Shown here piece by piece: positions 1-10,745 of a stretch of DNA of 64,000 bases. Numbering within the stretch: the first letter of the stretch is position 1; every line of letters begins with the position of its first letter. Below the pieces are notes generated by a model. The model was not told the origin of the DNA, ran no database searches, and worked only from the letters and a program-made list of their open reading frames with translations. The translations under genes and the position numbers were made by a program. Source of the stretch: Ignelater luminosus (taxonomy: Eukaryota; Arthropoda; Insecta; Coleoptera; Elateridae); contig VTPC01090419.1 in assembly GCA_011009095.1 (NCBI GenBank), forward strand, positions 310,111 to 374,110, given 5' to 3'.

Positions 1-225
1 TTCAAAATGAGCAGAGGAGAAATAGGGATCATCACTGGCATACTTACTAACCATGCCCCTCTAAATAAGCACCTCAACATTATCGAACTTAGAGATAATA
101 ACTACTGCAGTTATTACAATGAGCGAAAGGAAACGTCTATCCACATTCTAAACGAGCGAATTGCAATAATGTTGAAAATATGCCGTTACCTCGGCGCTGC
201 ATTTCTTAAACCTAAGGACACTTAA
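1..225 (+). pseudogene. Non-LTR retrotransposon C-terminal tail (degenerate)
   Basis: An open frame from position 7 to 225 (72 aa) ends at a stop codon. It resembles the tail that follows the RNase H domain in R1/Jockey-type LINE polyproteins: a 'G-LT-H-PLN-HL' stretch, then a Cys/His cluster with 'E-ET-IHIL', then a terminal 'LGAAFLKPK'. The Cys pattern is damaged. The second Cys of the knuckle reads Tyr (CSYY), and the Cys expected after 'HIL' is missing, so the copy is dead. The upstream part of the polyprotein lies outside the window. The family call rests on remembered motif layout; the exact clade is uncertain. Confidence 0.55.
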
Positions 226-3200
226 AAAATTAAGATGGAGTTTATTCTTCCATTTGTGATAACAGTTAGTCTCCTATAAACCAACTACAGAAGTAAACTC
301 TCATTTATATGAGTAATAGCCGCCGCTGCCGGTCGTAGCCTCGTCAACGTTCAAATAGCTAGTACCAGGGTTACCAGATTCTAGATCGTGCAGGTCAGAA
401 CTCTTGGCTACTACAATATCAACGTAACATTTTTTGATATGGGCTTTGTGATCCAAACAACTTTTACGTTATATAGATTGACATTTGTCATTTTGACGTA
501 TATTTGAGTTTTAAAAATCTGGCTTCTCTTGGAAATTAAGTTACTTTTTAAGGTAGCTTAACACTATTTGAGAAGTAGTAGCTGCATTTGCTTTAATTCG
601 CCTGACAGCATCCAGATTGTGCAGGCCCACCTTTCTGACAAAGCCCCCAAAACCCAAATCTTTAGCGGCACGATTCTTGGAAACATTGCACGGTAGTAAA
701 GAAGGTAATTGTTTGATAAAGCTACCCCTAAGAAAACGACATTTTGAGAGGAAGTCTTTTGTATCAACAGGTAGAGAATTACTCACAGAATAGAATTAGG
801 TAGCCGGAGGTAAAGAAACTTAATCCAATCTTGGTGAAACCGACAAAAAACAAACACGATTTTTAAGCACATCTGAGATGACAATGAAATTAGCAACTAA
901 ATTAGCTGCTGCACACACTACCAACCCCCTACTGCAACATGGCCAGCGTATAAGAATTCCACCCCAAACTTGCGGGGAACCGAAGCGAAGGGGTGATTAG
1001 GTTAGCAGCAATTACACGATAATTTTCTAATGAATTTCAACCCCACTCTTGCATGGAGTCAACGGGGTCAATGTCCTCCAGGTGATTTAGGGAAATTGGG
1101 TTGTGGTGCTGTCGGTTGGTACGCGATATTATTGTGTCATGGCTTGTGAAATGTCAAGATCGTCAATTTTTGAAGTTTTTTTAAAAATTTTCTAAGTGTT
1201 TGGCGTCGGAGATGTTAGAATGCAATAAAATATTGTATACTTAGCAGGTACGCAGCCTTCGTTACTAGTAGTTGTTTATGTTGTTTATATACAAAATGAA
1301 GTTACATTAAAGTTGAAGTAAAACATATTTATTCTTTTTATTATCTAACAGTAAAACTGGAATAGTAAAGTAAAATGTTTTACACTCATCATCGCCTTTT
1401 TATTATATCAGGAGAGGCCTTCCGCAGGTGTCTTTTGATCTTCTGGATGGATATACATTGGTAAGGTTGAATTTCTACTGAAGAAGTTAAACCCTAGAGG
1501 TAGCTGTATCGAACTGTTACCGTGAAGAGATTTTTCAGTTTTGAAAGGGACTTCCCATGTCTGGTTGGTAAACCCTACATATAGTAGACTTGAGTCAAGA
1601 TAGCACTGACATTAGTACACTTTTTTGGATTAAACGTAATAAATCCGCAATTAATAGAGTTTTTGCTCAAAAAATACAATTTTATGGGTTCATAATTTAA
1701 AATGGTCTTTCAAATGTTCTGGTAACCAGTTCAGCTACGGGAACAAGTTTAGATACAGAAACAAACTAAATAAAACTAAACATCTCGCATGAAATCTAGA
1801 AAGACAAGGACGCAAACTGCTTACCCTTGCTGAGATGAGGCTTGTCACAACCACAAAAAAATATGCCGTCCTTAAACAATTCTCTAAAACACGCGTATCG
1901 GCGACAAATTTTCGTCCAACTGACCTCCCAGCACTGGGTCGAATTCTCACATCAGAGACGGTTTGCCTCTCCCCCAAGAGAGGCTCGAGAAAATTCCAAA
2001 GTTTAACAACCAAAAGCCGACTTGGTAGTGTAATATCTGATAACTCATTTCATGATCAAGTAGCAAAAAACTAACTTATGAACTTTCTCATCAGGCCATA
2101 ACGGTTAATTACAATTCAAGAAAAAAAGAGGAAAACGAATATACAGGTAATAAATCCCCAATTAAATTCGTTTTAGCTACACCAAAATAAAAAACAAAAT
2201 ATCAAGCACACGTGGGCTGTCTTTAGAGACATAGACAAATAAGAATTACCTATGAAATTACACCAATCCACTTATTCGAAGATCAAGGATAAACATACAA
2301 AAAAAATTGCAAAGTAGTAATTAGGAATGAGATTGCAATGTACAGATCATTGAATAGTGACAAGGATAATCCAAACTTAGTTAAATTGCTAACAAAGTTT
2401 TCAAATAGAGTAATATTAACCATAAAACAATCACAGCTGTAAAGTTTAATATACTTCGGAAAAATAAATTTATAGGTGGAAAGAATATACTCTGCGTACC
2501 GCTAGCAAAAGTAAATAAATCAGAAAGGTTTATCAACCCTAACTGATTTCCATTTTTAAAGGAAAGTAGAAACACTACTCGACATTGCAGTGTGAACTCA
2601 ACATTATCAAAAAATTTTTACTGCGATGAGAAAAAACTATCAACAAAATACAAAGAATACACCGGAAGCACAGATGAAATATAATCCCATGTAACGGTAA
2701 CAAAAGTGACCGTCACAACGTTAAATTCCAAGAAGAAAATCTTTCTCAACTGTTTTTCGTATCTTTTAGTATCTAAAATTACAAATAAAATAACCTCAAG
2801 AGATCTGAGAATTTTAAGAGACTTTCAACACTAAAAACCGAGTTCCTACTACATGATTTTAAACCTTCTGGGGTGTCGACAATCGGTCAACAACAGTACT
2901 CTAATATGCATTTACGAAATGACTTCACATAGAGCCCAAAGCGTGCGACAAGGTTTCTAGAAGTCAGAAATCAGACAGACGACGGTCGGTGATTGATCGA
3001 TTTATCATCAATGAAGAGCTTTCTAATCAGTGAATCAAATTCCAGATAATAAACAGGAACATCTCGGATTTATATACCATGAGTCCTTTTTGTAGTAAAA
3101 CTGATTCAAGATGGTACTTCATTTAAAAAAAATCAATATAACATACAGGTATTCTGACAAACAGACTGACTGAAAGGCCTAAGAGATTGAGTTTGATAAC

Positions 3201-3323
3201 CAAATTTGAATTAAAAAATAATCCTCCACTGATGAGTCCAAACAAGGATGAAACAATCGTCTGGAGCCTGAAGGTATGATAGTCAGTGCTTGCACAATTT
3301 AATTTTTTTATAAAGCAAACTTT

Positions 3324-3353
3324 TTATTTATATTTATATTTATATTTATATTA
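3324..3353. repeat. TATATT-type hexanucleotide microsatellite
   Basis: Four to five near-perfect copies of a 'tttata' hexamer lie in tandem within an A/T-only tract. Confidence 0.8.
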
Positions 3354-4014
3354 ATTAAAAAATTTCGCACATCAATCTTGTCGAAGAGACTAGATGAAAA
3401 ACCTTGCGATCATTATCTTTTTAGAATCTAAAGCTAAAATCAGAAGAAAGAACTTTTTAATAATAACAATAAAGTTGTTAAGAAAAGAAAGCGAGGTTAT
3501 ACTGATAAATGATATTTTTATTATTTTATGACGTTTGTTATGCCTCGTGGAAGGTTAATTAAAATTTTGATTTGCCGCTACTCTTAAAACGCGGTCTGAA
3601 GCATTTGCTTCGTCGTTTCATATACCGTGGCGACCCTATTCTAAAGTCGCAAGGCAACAAATTACTTATTTAACAATAATTTAATTCTGGATAACACACT
3701 TAATATCAGACCTTTTTAAGTTTTTAAGTTTTACGCACGCCCATGTTGATAATTCTAATATTAGGGTAATAAACGATGATTAAAAACTCATTTTAGCGTT
3801 GCGCAATTTTTGTAGGTCAGCGAAATGAGTTACGAAATGATCTTCAAATTGTATATTATCAAAATCTAATTTTAGTAATTTAATATGGAGCACTGTGTAT
3901 AATATACAAACCTCCAACGTGCTTCTTAACTGCTGTATTATTTAAGGCTAACCTAAACTAGAACAACCCTATTAAGGTGGTCTGCATGTCACATAAAAAT
4001 TTATTTTCATTTCA

Positions 4015-4056
4015 GGTGTGATACGGTAAGTGGTTCACTGAACCACAGCTCACACC
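4015..4056. repeat. Nested palindrome upstream of a TATA-like box
   Basis: An outer pair 'ggtgtga' (4015-4021) and 'tcacacc' (4050-4056) encloses an inner 8-bp inverted repeat around one central base, 'gtggttcactgaaccac' (4030-4046). A TATAAA lies at 4067-4072. The arrangement could be a hairpin or a dimeric factor site. No open frame follows closely, so a promoter role is only inference. Confidence 0.45.
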
Positions 4057-4691
4057 CTCATCTCATTATAAATACATGTGTAAACACACAGTCGTTTCAA
4101 TGAAAGCTCATTCGCTCGAACCACAATCCGGGTTATATTCACGTAGACTGTAGAGGAATGTGAAACTTAACCTACCTGCCTACTATGCCTACCGGCTCCT
4201 AGTGGAGTCAAGCGATGAATTATGCAATTCTTAATTCATTTCTATAATATTAACTTGACTTTTTTCTGTTTGTAATAAAGCTAACAAATGTAAAATTCGC
4301 TTTCATTATAGTATTGTTTACTTGGCAAATATCAAGGGGGTGGGTGTTAGTGCGATAGATGTGTTTTTCAGTGAAAAATAATGATGGTAATTATAAGTGT
4401 GATTTTTGTTAACCTTTAACCTTTTCATTTATGCGTATACATACAGTACTTTTAAAAGAACCTTTATAAAATGCTTTCAGGAATGTTCTATATAATAAAA
4501 ACGTTGCATATGTTAATGATTTTTTTGTTCGTTATGTAATAATTTGCAATTAAATTAAATATTGGTTTTTATCGACCATCAAAGCATTTTTTAGTAAATA
4601 AAAATAATTACAGGGTAAAATAGCTAAGAGGAAAGGAATAACCAGATGAAAGAATTTTCATTTAATAATTCTTTTTTTATCCCTGGATATA

Positions 4692-4722
4692 AAGGGTTTT
4701 CCAATAAGAGGTGTTATTTTGA
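4692..4722 (+). repeat. Left terminal inverted repeat (31 bp)
   Basis: It begins 'aagggttttccaataagagg' and is the exact reverse complement of 5966-5996. It abuts a TA dinucleotide. Confidence 0.93.
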
Positions 4723-4805
4723 ATAGCCCGCTATTTCGGTAGATGTCACTTTTGAAGCTATCATTTTTTGCCATTTGACAAGTAGAAACTACGCCATTAA
4801 TAAAT

Positions 4806-5891
4806 ATGGAACGATACACGCTTCAACAACGCATTGAAATTATTAAAATTCACTATAAAAATGGTGAAAATTTGGCAGAGACGGTTCGTAAAACTCGAAC
4901 ATTTTTGGGTCACCGTGAAGCACCTTGTCGGACCGCAATACAGAAATTGGTGAAAAAATTCGAGCTCTTGGGACAAGTTAGTGATGTGAAGAATAAAACC
5001 CGTGCACGTCGCTCAAGAACAGCCGAAAATATTGCTGTTGTAGCCGAAAGTGTTAAAGAAAACCCAGGTTTGTCCATTCCTCGTCGTTCTTTGGAATTAG
5101 CCATTCCACAAACGTCATTACACCGTATTTTGCATAAAGATTTGGGTCTTAAGGCTTATAAAGTCCAGTTAACACAAGAACTCAAGCCGGCCGATCATCA
5201 ACAACGTCGTGTCTTTGCTGATTGGGTCGTTGAAATGCATGAAAATAATCTAGAATTCCATCGAAAAATCATCTTGAGTGATGAGGCCCATTTCCACCTC
5301 GGTGGCTTCGTCAACAAGCAAAATTGTCGGATCTGGGGCTCAGAAAATCCAAGAGTTATTGTTGAAAAGTCTCTCTATCCTCAACGTGTGACTGTTTGGT
5401 GCGGTTTATGGTCCGGCGGAGTCATTGGACCTTACTTTTTCGAAAATGAGGCTGGAGCAACAGTTACGGTGACTGGATTGCGCTATCGAGAGATGATTAA
5501 CGATTTTTTATGGCCGGAATTGGATGGTATTGATCTGGACAACGTTTACTTTCAACAAGACGGCGCTACGTGCCACACAAGCAACGAAACCATTGATCTT
5601 TTACGGAAAAAGTTTCCGGACCGTGTTATCTCTCGAAGAGGTGATCACAATTGGCCACCGAGATCTTGTGATTTAACACCTTGCGACTTCTTTCTTTGGG
5701 GCCACGTGAAAGAGAAGGTCTACGCCAACAGCCCAGCGTCGATTCAAGACCTCAAAGATGGAATTCGTGAGGCTATCGAGGACATAGGGCAGCCACTTTG
5801 CGATTTGGTTATGGAAAATTTCATGAAAAGGATATTATCCTGTAAGCGTGGTCGTGGTGGTCATTTGCCTGATGTTATTTTCCACTATTAA
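4806..5891 (+). CDS. Tc1/mariner-superfamily transposase, DD41D spacing
   Basis: A 361-aa protein that would excise and reinsert the element that encodes it. Residues about 5-60 form a helix-turn-helix of the DUF4817 type common in insect transposases ('YTLQQRIEIIKIHYKNGEN'). A second DNA-binding segment spans about 70-130 ('SLHRILHKDLGLKAYKVQL'). A DDE/D catalytic domain follows: D159 in 'ILSDEAHF', D252 in 'FQQDGATCH', D294 in 'LTPCDFFLWG'. If D294 is the third acidic residue, by analogy with mariner 'APSD', then 41 residues separate the last two (DD41D); D289 is an alternative. Other family landmarks are 'VNKQNCRIWGSENP' and 'VTVWCGLWSGGVIGPYFF'. The ATG at 4806 lies just inside the left repeat region, and no stop or frameshift is visible. 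A polyadenylation signal follows the stop codon. It may be functional, which is inference. Confidence 0.93.
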   Translation: MERYTLQQRIEIIKIHYKNGENLAETVRKTRTFLGHREAPCRTAIQKLVKKFELLGQVSDVKNKTRARRSRTAENIAVVAESVKENPGLSIPRRSLELAIPQTSLHRILHKDLGLKAYKVQLTQELKPADHQQRRVFADWVVEMHENNLEFHRKIILSDEAHFHLGGFVNKQNCRIWGSENPRVIVEKSLYPQRVTVWCGLWSGGVIGPYFFENEAGATVTVTGLRYREMINDFLWPELDGIDLDNVYFQQDGATCHTSNETIDLLRKKFPDRVISRRGDHNWPPRSCDLTPCDFFLWGHVKEKVYANSPASIQDLKDGIREAIEDIGQPLCDLVMENFMKRILSCKRGRGGHLPDVIFHY

Positions 5892-5916
5892 CGGCATACC
5901 TTCCTCTTTATAATGA

Positions 5917-5922
5917 AATAAA
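5917..5922 (+). promoter_or_regulatory. Polyadenylation signal of the transposase gene
   Basis: An AATAAA lies 25 bases after the transposase stop codon and inside the right terminal repeat, so a self-contained transcript is plausible. Confidence 0.5.
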
Positions 5923-5965
5923 CATCCGATCATTTATATTAAAAAATGGCACTTTTCTTTGAATA

Positions 5966-5996
5966 TCAAAATAACACCTCTTATTGGAAAACCCTT
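5966..5996 (-). repeat. Right terminal inverted repeat (31 bp)
   Basis: Exact reverse complement of 4692-4722, followed by a TA dinucleotide. Confidence 0.93.
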
Positions 5997-5998
5997 TA

Positions 5999-8149
5999 TT
6001 TACTGCAAGACTGTAGGTTTCAATTTTATAAAGTAAAATGATGTTCTAACGTCATGATAAGAAATTCTATAAAGGTAGTTTTCTGCTTGACTGAATTAAT
6101 TTTCAATAAGTTTGATTAGTTTTAGTCATTATAACTTATTCACACAAAACAAACAGAACTCAAGTGAAGTCACTAAACGTTCATTTCTTAACAAAAGCAA
6201 ACTAATTCCAACAATCGTTAGCGATAGAATTGACGGAAATTTTATTTCAAAATTCTCATTGTTAGTTTAGTAACAAAAGATGTAATAAATTAGAAAAGGA
6301 AAAAATGTTTAGAACCATAAGACGTTACAAATACGTTTTTGTCAAGGAAGAGACTAGAAAACAAATTTATTTAATGAAAATTGTAAATTTGTTCCCTCTT
6401 CTAGTAAAGTATCATGAAAATCCAAGTCCTATTGAATGATATCACTGTGGCACGCATCTCCAGTAAAGCCTACATAGGATGAAATCGACATCGACAAGGT
6501 TTTAAAGCTTTGTCTATGGGGTGATTGATCTAAATTTGATGCACAACCGAAAGCCGGCAAATTGATGCTTAGTGATAGAAAAAATTGAGCGAGTTTCAAA
6601 TTTAACTTTCAAGGTTGTATTATTTGGCAGAAATTATTTACCATTCCTACTCTTTTTTGTTGACAGCGAATTTGTTGGGACAAAATTAGTTTAATTTAGA
6701 AATATCGCTTTCTTTATTTTAACCAACGTCAATTTCGTGTTACTTATAAACTTTTTGAGAACTTTTAGAGGGTTCAAACGAAAAAAAAGGAGGGTAAAAA
6801 GACAGAAACTTTTTCATTAGACGAAATATAAAGTATGGCAATAAGAACCTATAAATGAGAGTCGAGAAAATGTTAGAAGAAGGCTTTCCTCAAATTGCAC
6901 CATTAATTTTACTCCTTGCTCGTATGCTTTCTGAGATTTCCAATATCAAACGAGGTTGAGTCCAGCCTTATTTCGAAAACTTTAGAGGATACTCATTTTA
7001 ACCGCATAATTGAATTAAATCGTGCGTAAATAAACTCCAAAACAGAATGTATAAATTAGAATAAAACTAAAGAAAAATCGTTTTTCTAGAGAAAATATAT
7101 GCTTCATGTCACGAAACTAGCAACGTGGTATTAATTTTCATTTTTTACAGGTCTTAAAATGTAATAATCCTTTCAATTCCGAACACAGCAAAAACCTTAG
7201 AATCATTATTTCTAGCTATGAAAATGGAAGTCCTTCTAACGATAAAATTCTTTTGGCTTTTGGATAAATTCATAACTCGTTTTGGGATGTTTTATAAAAT
7301 CACACAAAAAATAAAAAAGTCAGATACTACGATATAGACATCGATAAACTGATAGGGTAAATTCCTGATGACTAGACAAGTATTTTGTCAAAGGGAATAT
7401 AATGTCGATTCATCTTACAATTATTTACAGAGCTATTGGCATTCAAGGTTGCGTGAAGACATGTTAACTTTCAAGTTCATCGTCGTTATTTGTCAAAACG
7501 GCAAAACTACTTTGTAGCTGAGAAACGTGCCATCGTTGGGAGAAGGAGAAAAACAGAGAACACCTTTTATAATCAGAAGTAGGTACTTTTAAAACACAGA
7601 AAATATTTCCCTATAACTTTTCTTAATAAAGTTTTTGATATTTTGACAAATAACGGCAATACAGTCGAAATGCCAATAACTTGGTAACTAAGATCAATTA
7701 ACCATAAGTTCCTCTGGCAAAATACTTCTCTGGTTATCAGGAATTCACCTCTTACTCGCTTATGGCAACATTGTGTTTTATAAAGCTTAGGCAAACGCAA
7801 AAATCAAAATGCGTCGCTCATATTTTGCAAACGAAAACTTTCTCAATAACTGGTCCATACTAGTTGTTTACCAATGGGCTATCATAAGCTAGTATGTCAT
7901 TTGCAAACAAATGAATAAAAATCTTAAACAAGATTCTGAACTGCAGTCTTAATAAGTCGTTAGAATCAAGCACTTTTAGATTATTTAACCTTGACAAGAA
8001 AAATGAAACAGAAACGATAAAGTTTCGAAGGAGCTAGAACTAGACGGGCTTTCCATTCTATGACATAAATGCATGTATTACAAAATATCTTTTCAAAGAT
8101 TTATACGTAAAAAAGAAGATTTTATCTCTCTCTTGAATTATCAGTCTCC
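5999..8149. other. AT-rich non-coding stretch
   Basis: Only short, low-complexity open frames. I see no RNA gene, repeat array or recognisable protein remnant. Confidence 0.6.
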
Positions 8150-10745
8150 TGATTGGTTTGTTGCAACTTTCCACTTTTTTCGATTTGAAGCTTTGCGCTT
8201 CATTTCTTCATAATTTGTGTTTCCTGTATCCATTATTATTTGGTTTATGTACTGTGCTCCAGATTTTTTACCTCTATTGTACCTTCGATTATCGTTTTCA
8301 GAAGTCCATCCTTTCTCATTATGTGTTTTATCACTTGGTCTCTTCTTTTAGTTACTTGTTTCCACATCCTTCTTCTCTTTCCCATTAATGTCAGCACGTC
8401 TTTATCAGTTTTCCTTCCTGTCTAGCTGATTTTCAGTACGGCATTTCTAGAGCATTCAGCTTCTTCATATTGGGCTTGTTTATTGTCCATGATTCTGAGC
8501 CATATAAAGCTATACTCCATATGTAAGTGAGAATAAATTGGCTCTTTGTCCAGGAGTTGATTTTATTTGTTTCTTTTTCCTGTAGAATGCTACTTTTGCC
8601 TGATTTATTCGTTCTTTATCTCTTTAATACTTCTATCATCCTTTGTAAGAATACTTCCCAAGTATGGGAATTCGTTCACTTCTTTTATATCTTCTTCATC
8701 CAGTTTTATATTCCCCATTAGTATTTCTAACTTTCCACACACCATTACTTTTGTTTTTCGTTTATTTATTTTCATGTTATATTTTTCTTTGAATATCTTG
8801 TCCATGTTCTTTAATGCTTCCGTTAGTTCTTCTTTGGATTCTGCTAGTAGCGCTATATCATTCGCGTATCTTATTATATTAATTCTCTCTTCATGTATTT
8901 TGATACCTGTCTTTGTCTGTACTCTTTCATGGTCTTTTGTATGTACGTAGATATTAAACAGTACTGGTGATATTGGACAATGGATTGCCTCTCCTAATAT
9001 CTTGGTTTTATGTTTGCTTGTTCTTATTCTCTGTTATGTTCACTATCACTGTCTGACTTTTATATATATTTTATATTATTGTTCTTTCTTTTTCTGGTAT
9101 TCCGATTCCTTTTATTATTTTAAACATTTTTCCCCAGATAACTCTATTGAAAGCTTTCTCAGCTTCAACGAAACAATATATACTTGTTTCTCTTTCCTAA
9201 CTTTTTTATTATCTTCAGGGCCATAATTGCTTCTCGTGTTCACGTGCTTCGTCTAAATTCGAACTGATATTCAGTGAAATGGTCTTCGACTCGTTTCCCG
9301 ATCCTTCTCTATATAATTTTCAAAAGAATTTTTGATGCACGTGTGATGAGACTAATCGTTTGGAAATCTTCGCGCTTGCGTGCTGTGCTCTTTTTTGGTA
9401 TTGTTACCATTAAGCTTTGGAAAAATTTTGTTATTTCCCTTGTATTGTAAATGTCTTGAATTAGTTGAAATATTTTGTCCAGTACTTCGATTCAGGCTTT
9501 TGATTACTTCCCTGCGATATTATCGATACCAGCTAGCTTTTTATTATTCAGGTCTTTTAGAGCTTTTTCGAACTCAGATTTTAGAATTGTTCTATCCTGT
9601 TCCTTGCATTCTATCTCTATTTGTGCGATTGGGTGTTCATTGTTTGATTTGTGTAATTATTTTTTATATTCTTTCCATATTTCTACTATTTGTTTATTTT
9701 CAATCATCAACTGTGGCATGTTCTGTTTCGATTTCGTAGCATTTAGGCTTCTTGTCCTTGAACATGCCTTTAAGTAGTCTATAGGCCGCCTGCTAGATGC
9801 ATTAGCAGTTTTCATTTCCTTTCACTTTCTGATTTCTCTTTGGATTTTGTTTGTTTGTTTGTTATATTTTTGTTTTCCTTGTTCTTTAGTCGCATTATTG
9901 TATTACTGTCGTTCTTCAATCAGTTTATAATTTCTGTCGTTATCCATGGCTTTTCTTCCTTGGTCCTTTTTCTGTCTTCATTCCTTCAACTATGGCATGT
10001 TCTATCTTCCCCCATCGATTGTTGATGCTATCCTTTGTTTCTATTGTGCTCTTTATGCGGTTTTCTATTTTTTCCTAGAGTTGATCTTTTCTTCTTCCTT
10101 TAGCTTATCCATGTTCCACTCATTTAATTCCTCTTTTTTCTGATTTTTTGAGATTCAATCTATATTTTATCATAACAAAATTATAATCACTATTTATGTC
10201 TGCGTTATAGCTTCTACAGTCTATTGCCTGATTTGTTTAATAAGCGCCTATGGTAGTGATGTTCGAAAAGCGTATTTGGTATAGTTAGATAGTTCAGCTA
10301 GACGTTTACCTCTCAAATTCCGTTAACCAAGTCCGTAGCTTCCTACTGTTCTTCCTTCTTTACCTTCTCCAATCACTGCTTTCGAATCGCTTATTATTAT
10401 AAGGTTCTCATTTCGCTTTACTATTTTATTAGCTCTTTTATCGTGTATATGGGTTTTGTTTTTAGTTTCAACATTATGATTCTTTCGTTTAGTCGAATGT
10501 AGCCGTTAACTCTTTTTCCCATTTCTTTGTTTAACATTATTCTAATTCCCGCTGTTCCATTTTGTTTCACTTCTGTATGGATTATTTTATATTCCTCACT
10601 CCAAAAGTCACCTCGCTGTGGTCATCTTATCTCGTCCAATCCTACTATACCGATTTGTGCTCTTCGCATTTTCAATTTGTGGTTTTCCAGTTTTCCACAC
10701 TGGGGAAGAGTTCTTACATTCCAGCAAGCAATCTTCTTTACATCA
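8150..10745 (-). pseudogene. Decayed LINE (RTE-like): endonuclease plus reverse transcriptase
   Basis: Read on the minus strand from about 10745. The apurinic-type endonuclease starts with 'KIACWNVRTL', then 'IGIVGLDEIR', 'AGIRIMLNKEMGKRV', and a damaged metal-binding 'SDSKAVIGEGKEG' with Ser where Gly-Asp is usual. The reverse transcriptase follows in several frames: 'NKKLAGIDNIAGK' near 9530, a degenerate 'RRGNPLSNITSTVFNIY' near 9000, and 'IIRYANDIALLAES' near 8860. The last is the catalytic YADD box altered to YAND. The C-terminal part is 'KEVNEFPYLGSILTKD' (8605-8805), and the frame ends with 'YINQIIMDTGNTNYEEMKR' and 'KWKVATNQSGD' near 8160. Many stops and frameshifts make it inactive. 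Open frames on the plus strand here are shadows. The exact clade is uncertain. Confidence 0.85.

Larger units (their letters stand above)
226..4689. other. AT-rich non-coding stretch
   Basis: No recognisable gene. An 81-aa open frame on the minus strand (541-786) has a varied composition, but I do not recognise it. Opposed frames at 1735-2074 look like chance. A hexanucleotide microsatellite (3324-3353) and a nested palindrome (4015-4056) are listed separately. Confidence 0.6.
4692..5996 (+). mobile_element. Complete Tc1/mariner-superfamily DNA transposon
   Basis: The element is 1305 bp. Perfect 31-bp inverted repeats occupy 4692-4722 and 5966-5996, and TA dinucleotides flank it at 4690-4691 and 5997-5998, the usual target duplication of this superfamily. 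One uninterrupted transposase frame (4806-5891) lies between the ends. Perfect terminal repeats plus an unbroken frame suggest recent insertion. All the other coding elements recognised in this window are visibly broken. Confidence 0.93.

Noticed and set aside
8158-10143. Many Phe/Leu/Ser-rich plus-strand frames that look like membrane proteins
   Set aside because: They are the reverse of the Lys/Glu-rich LINE polyprotein on the minus strand; A-rich codons read backwards give hydrophobic runs.
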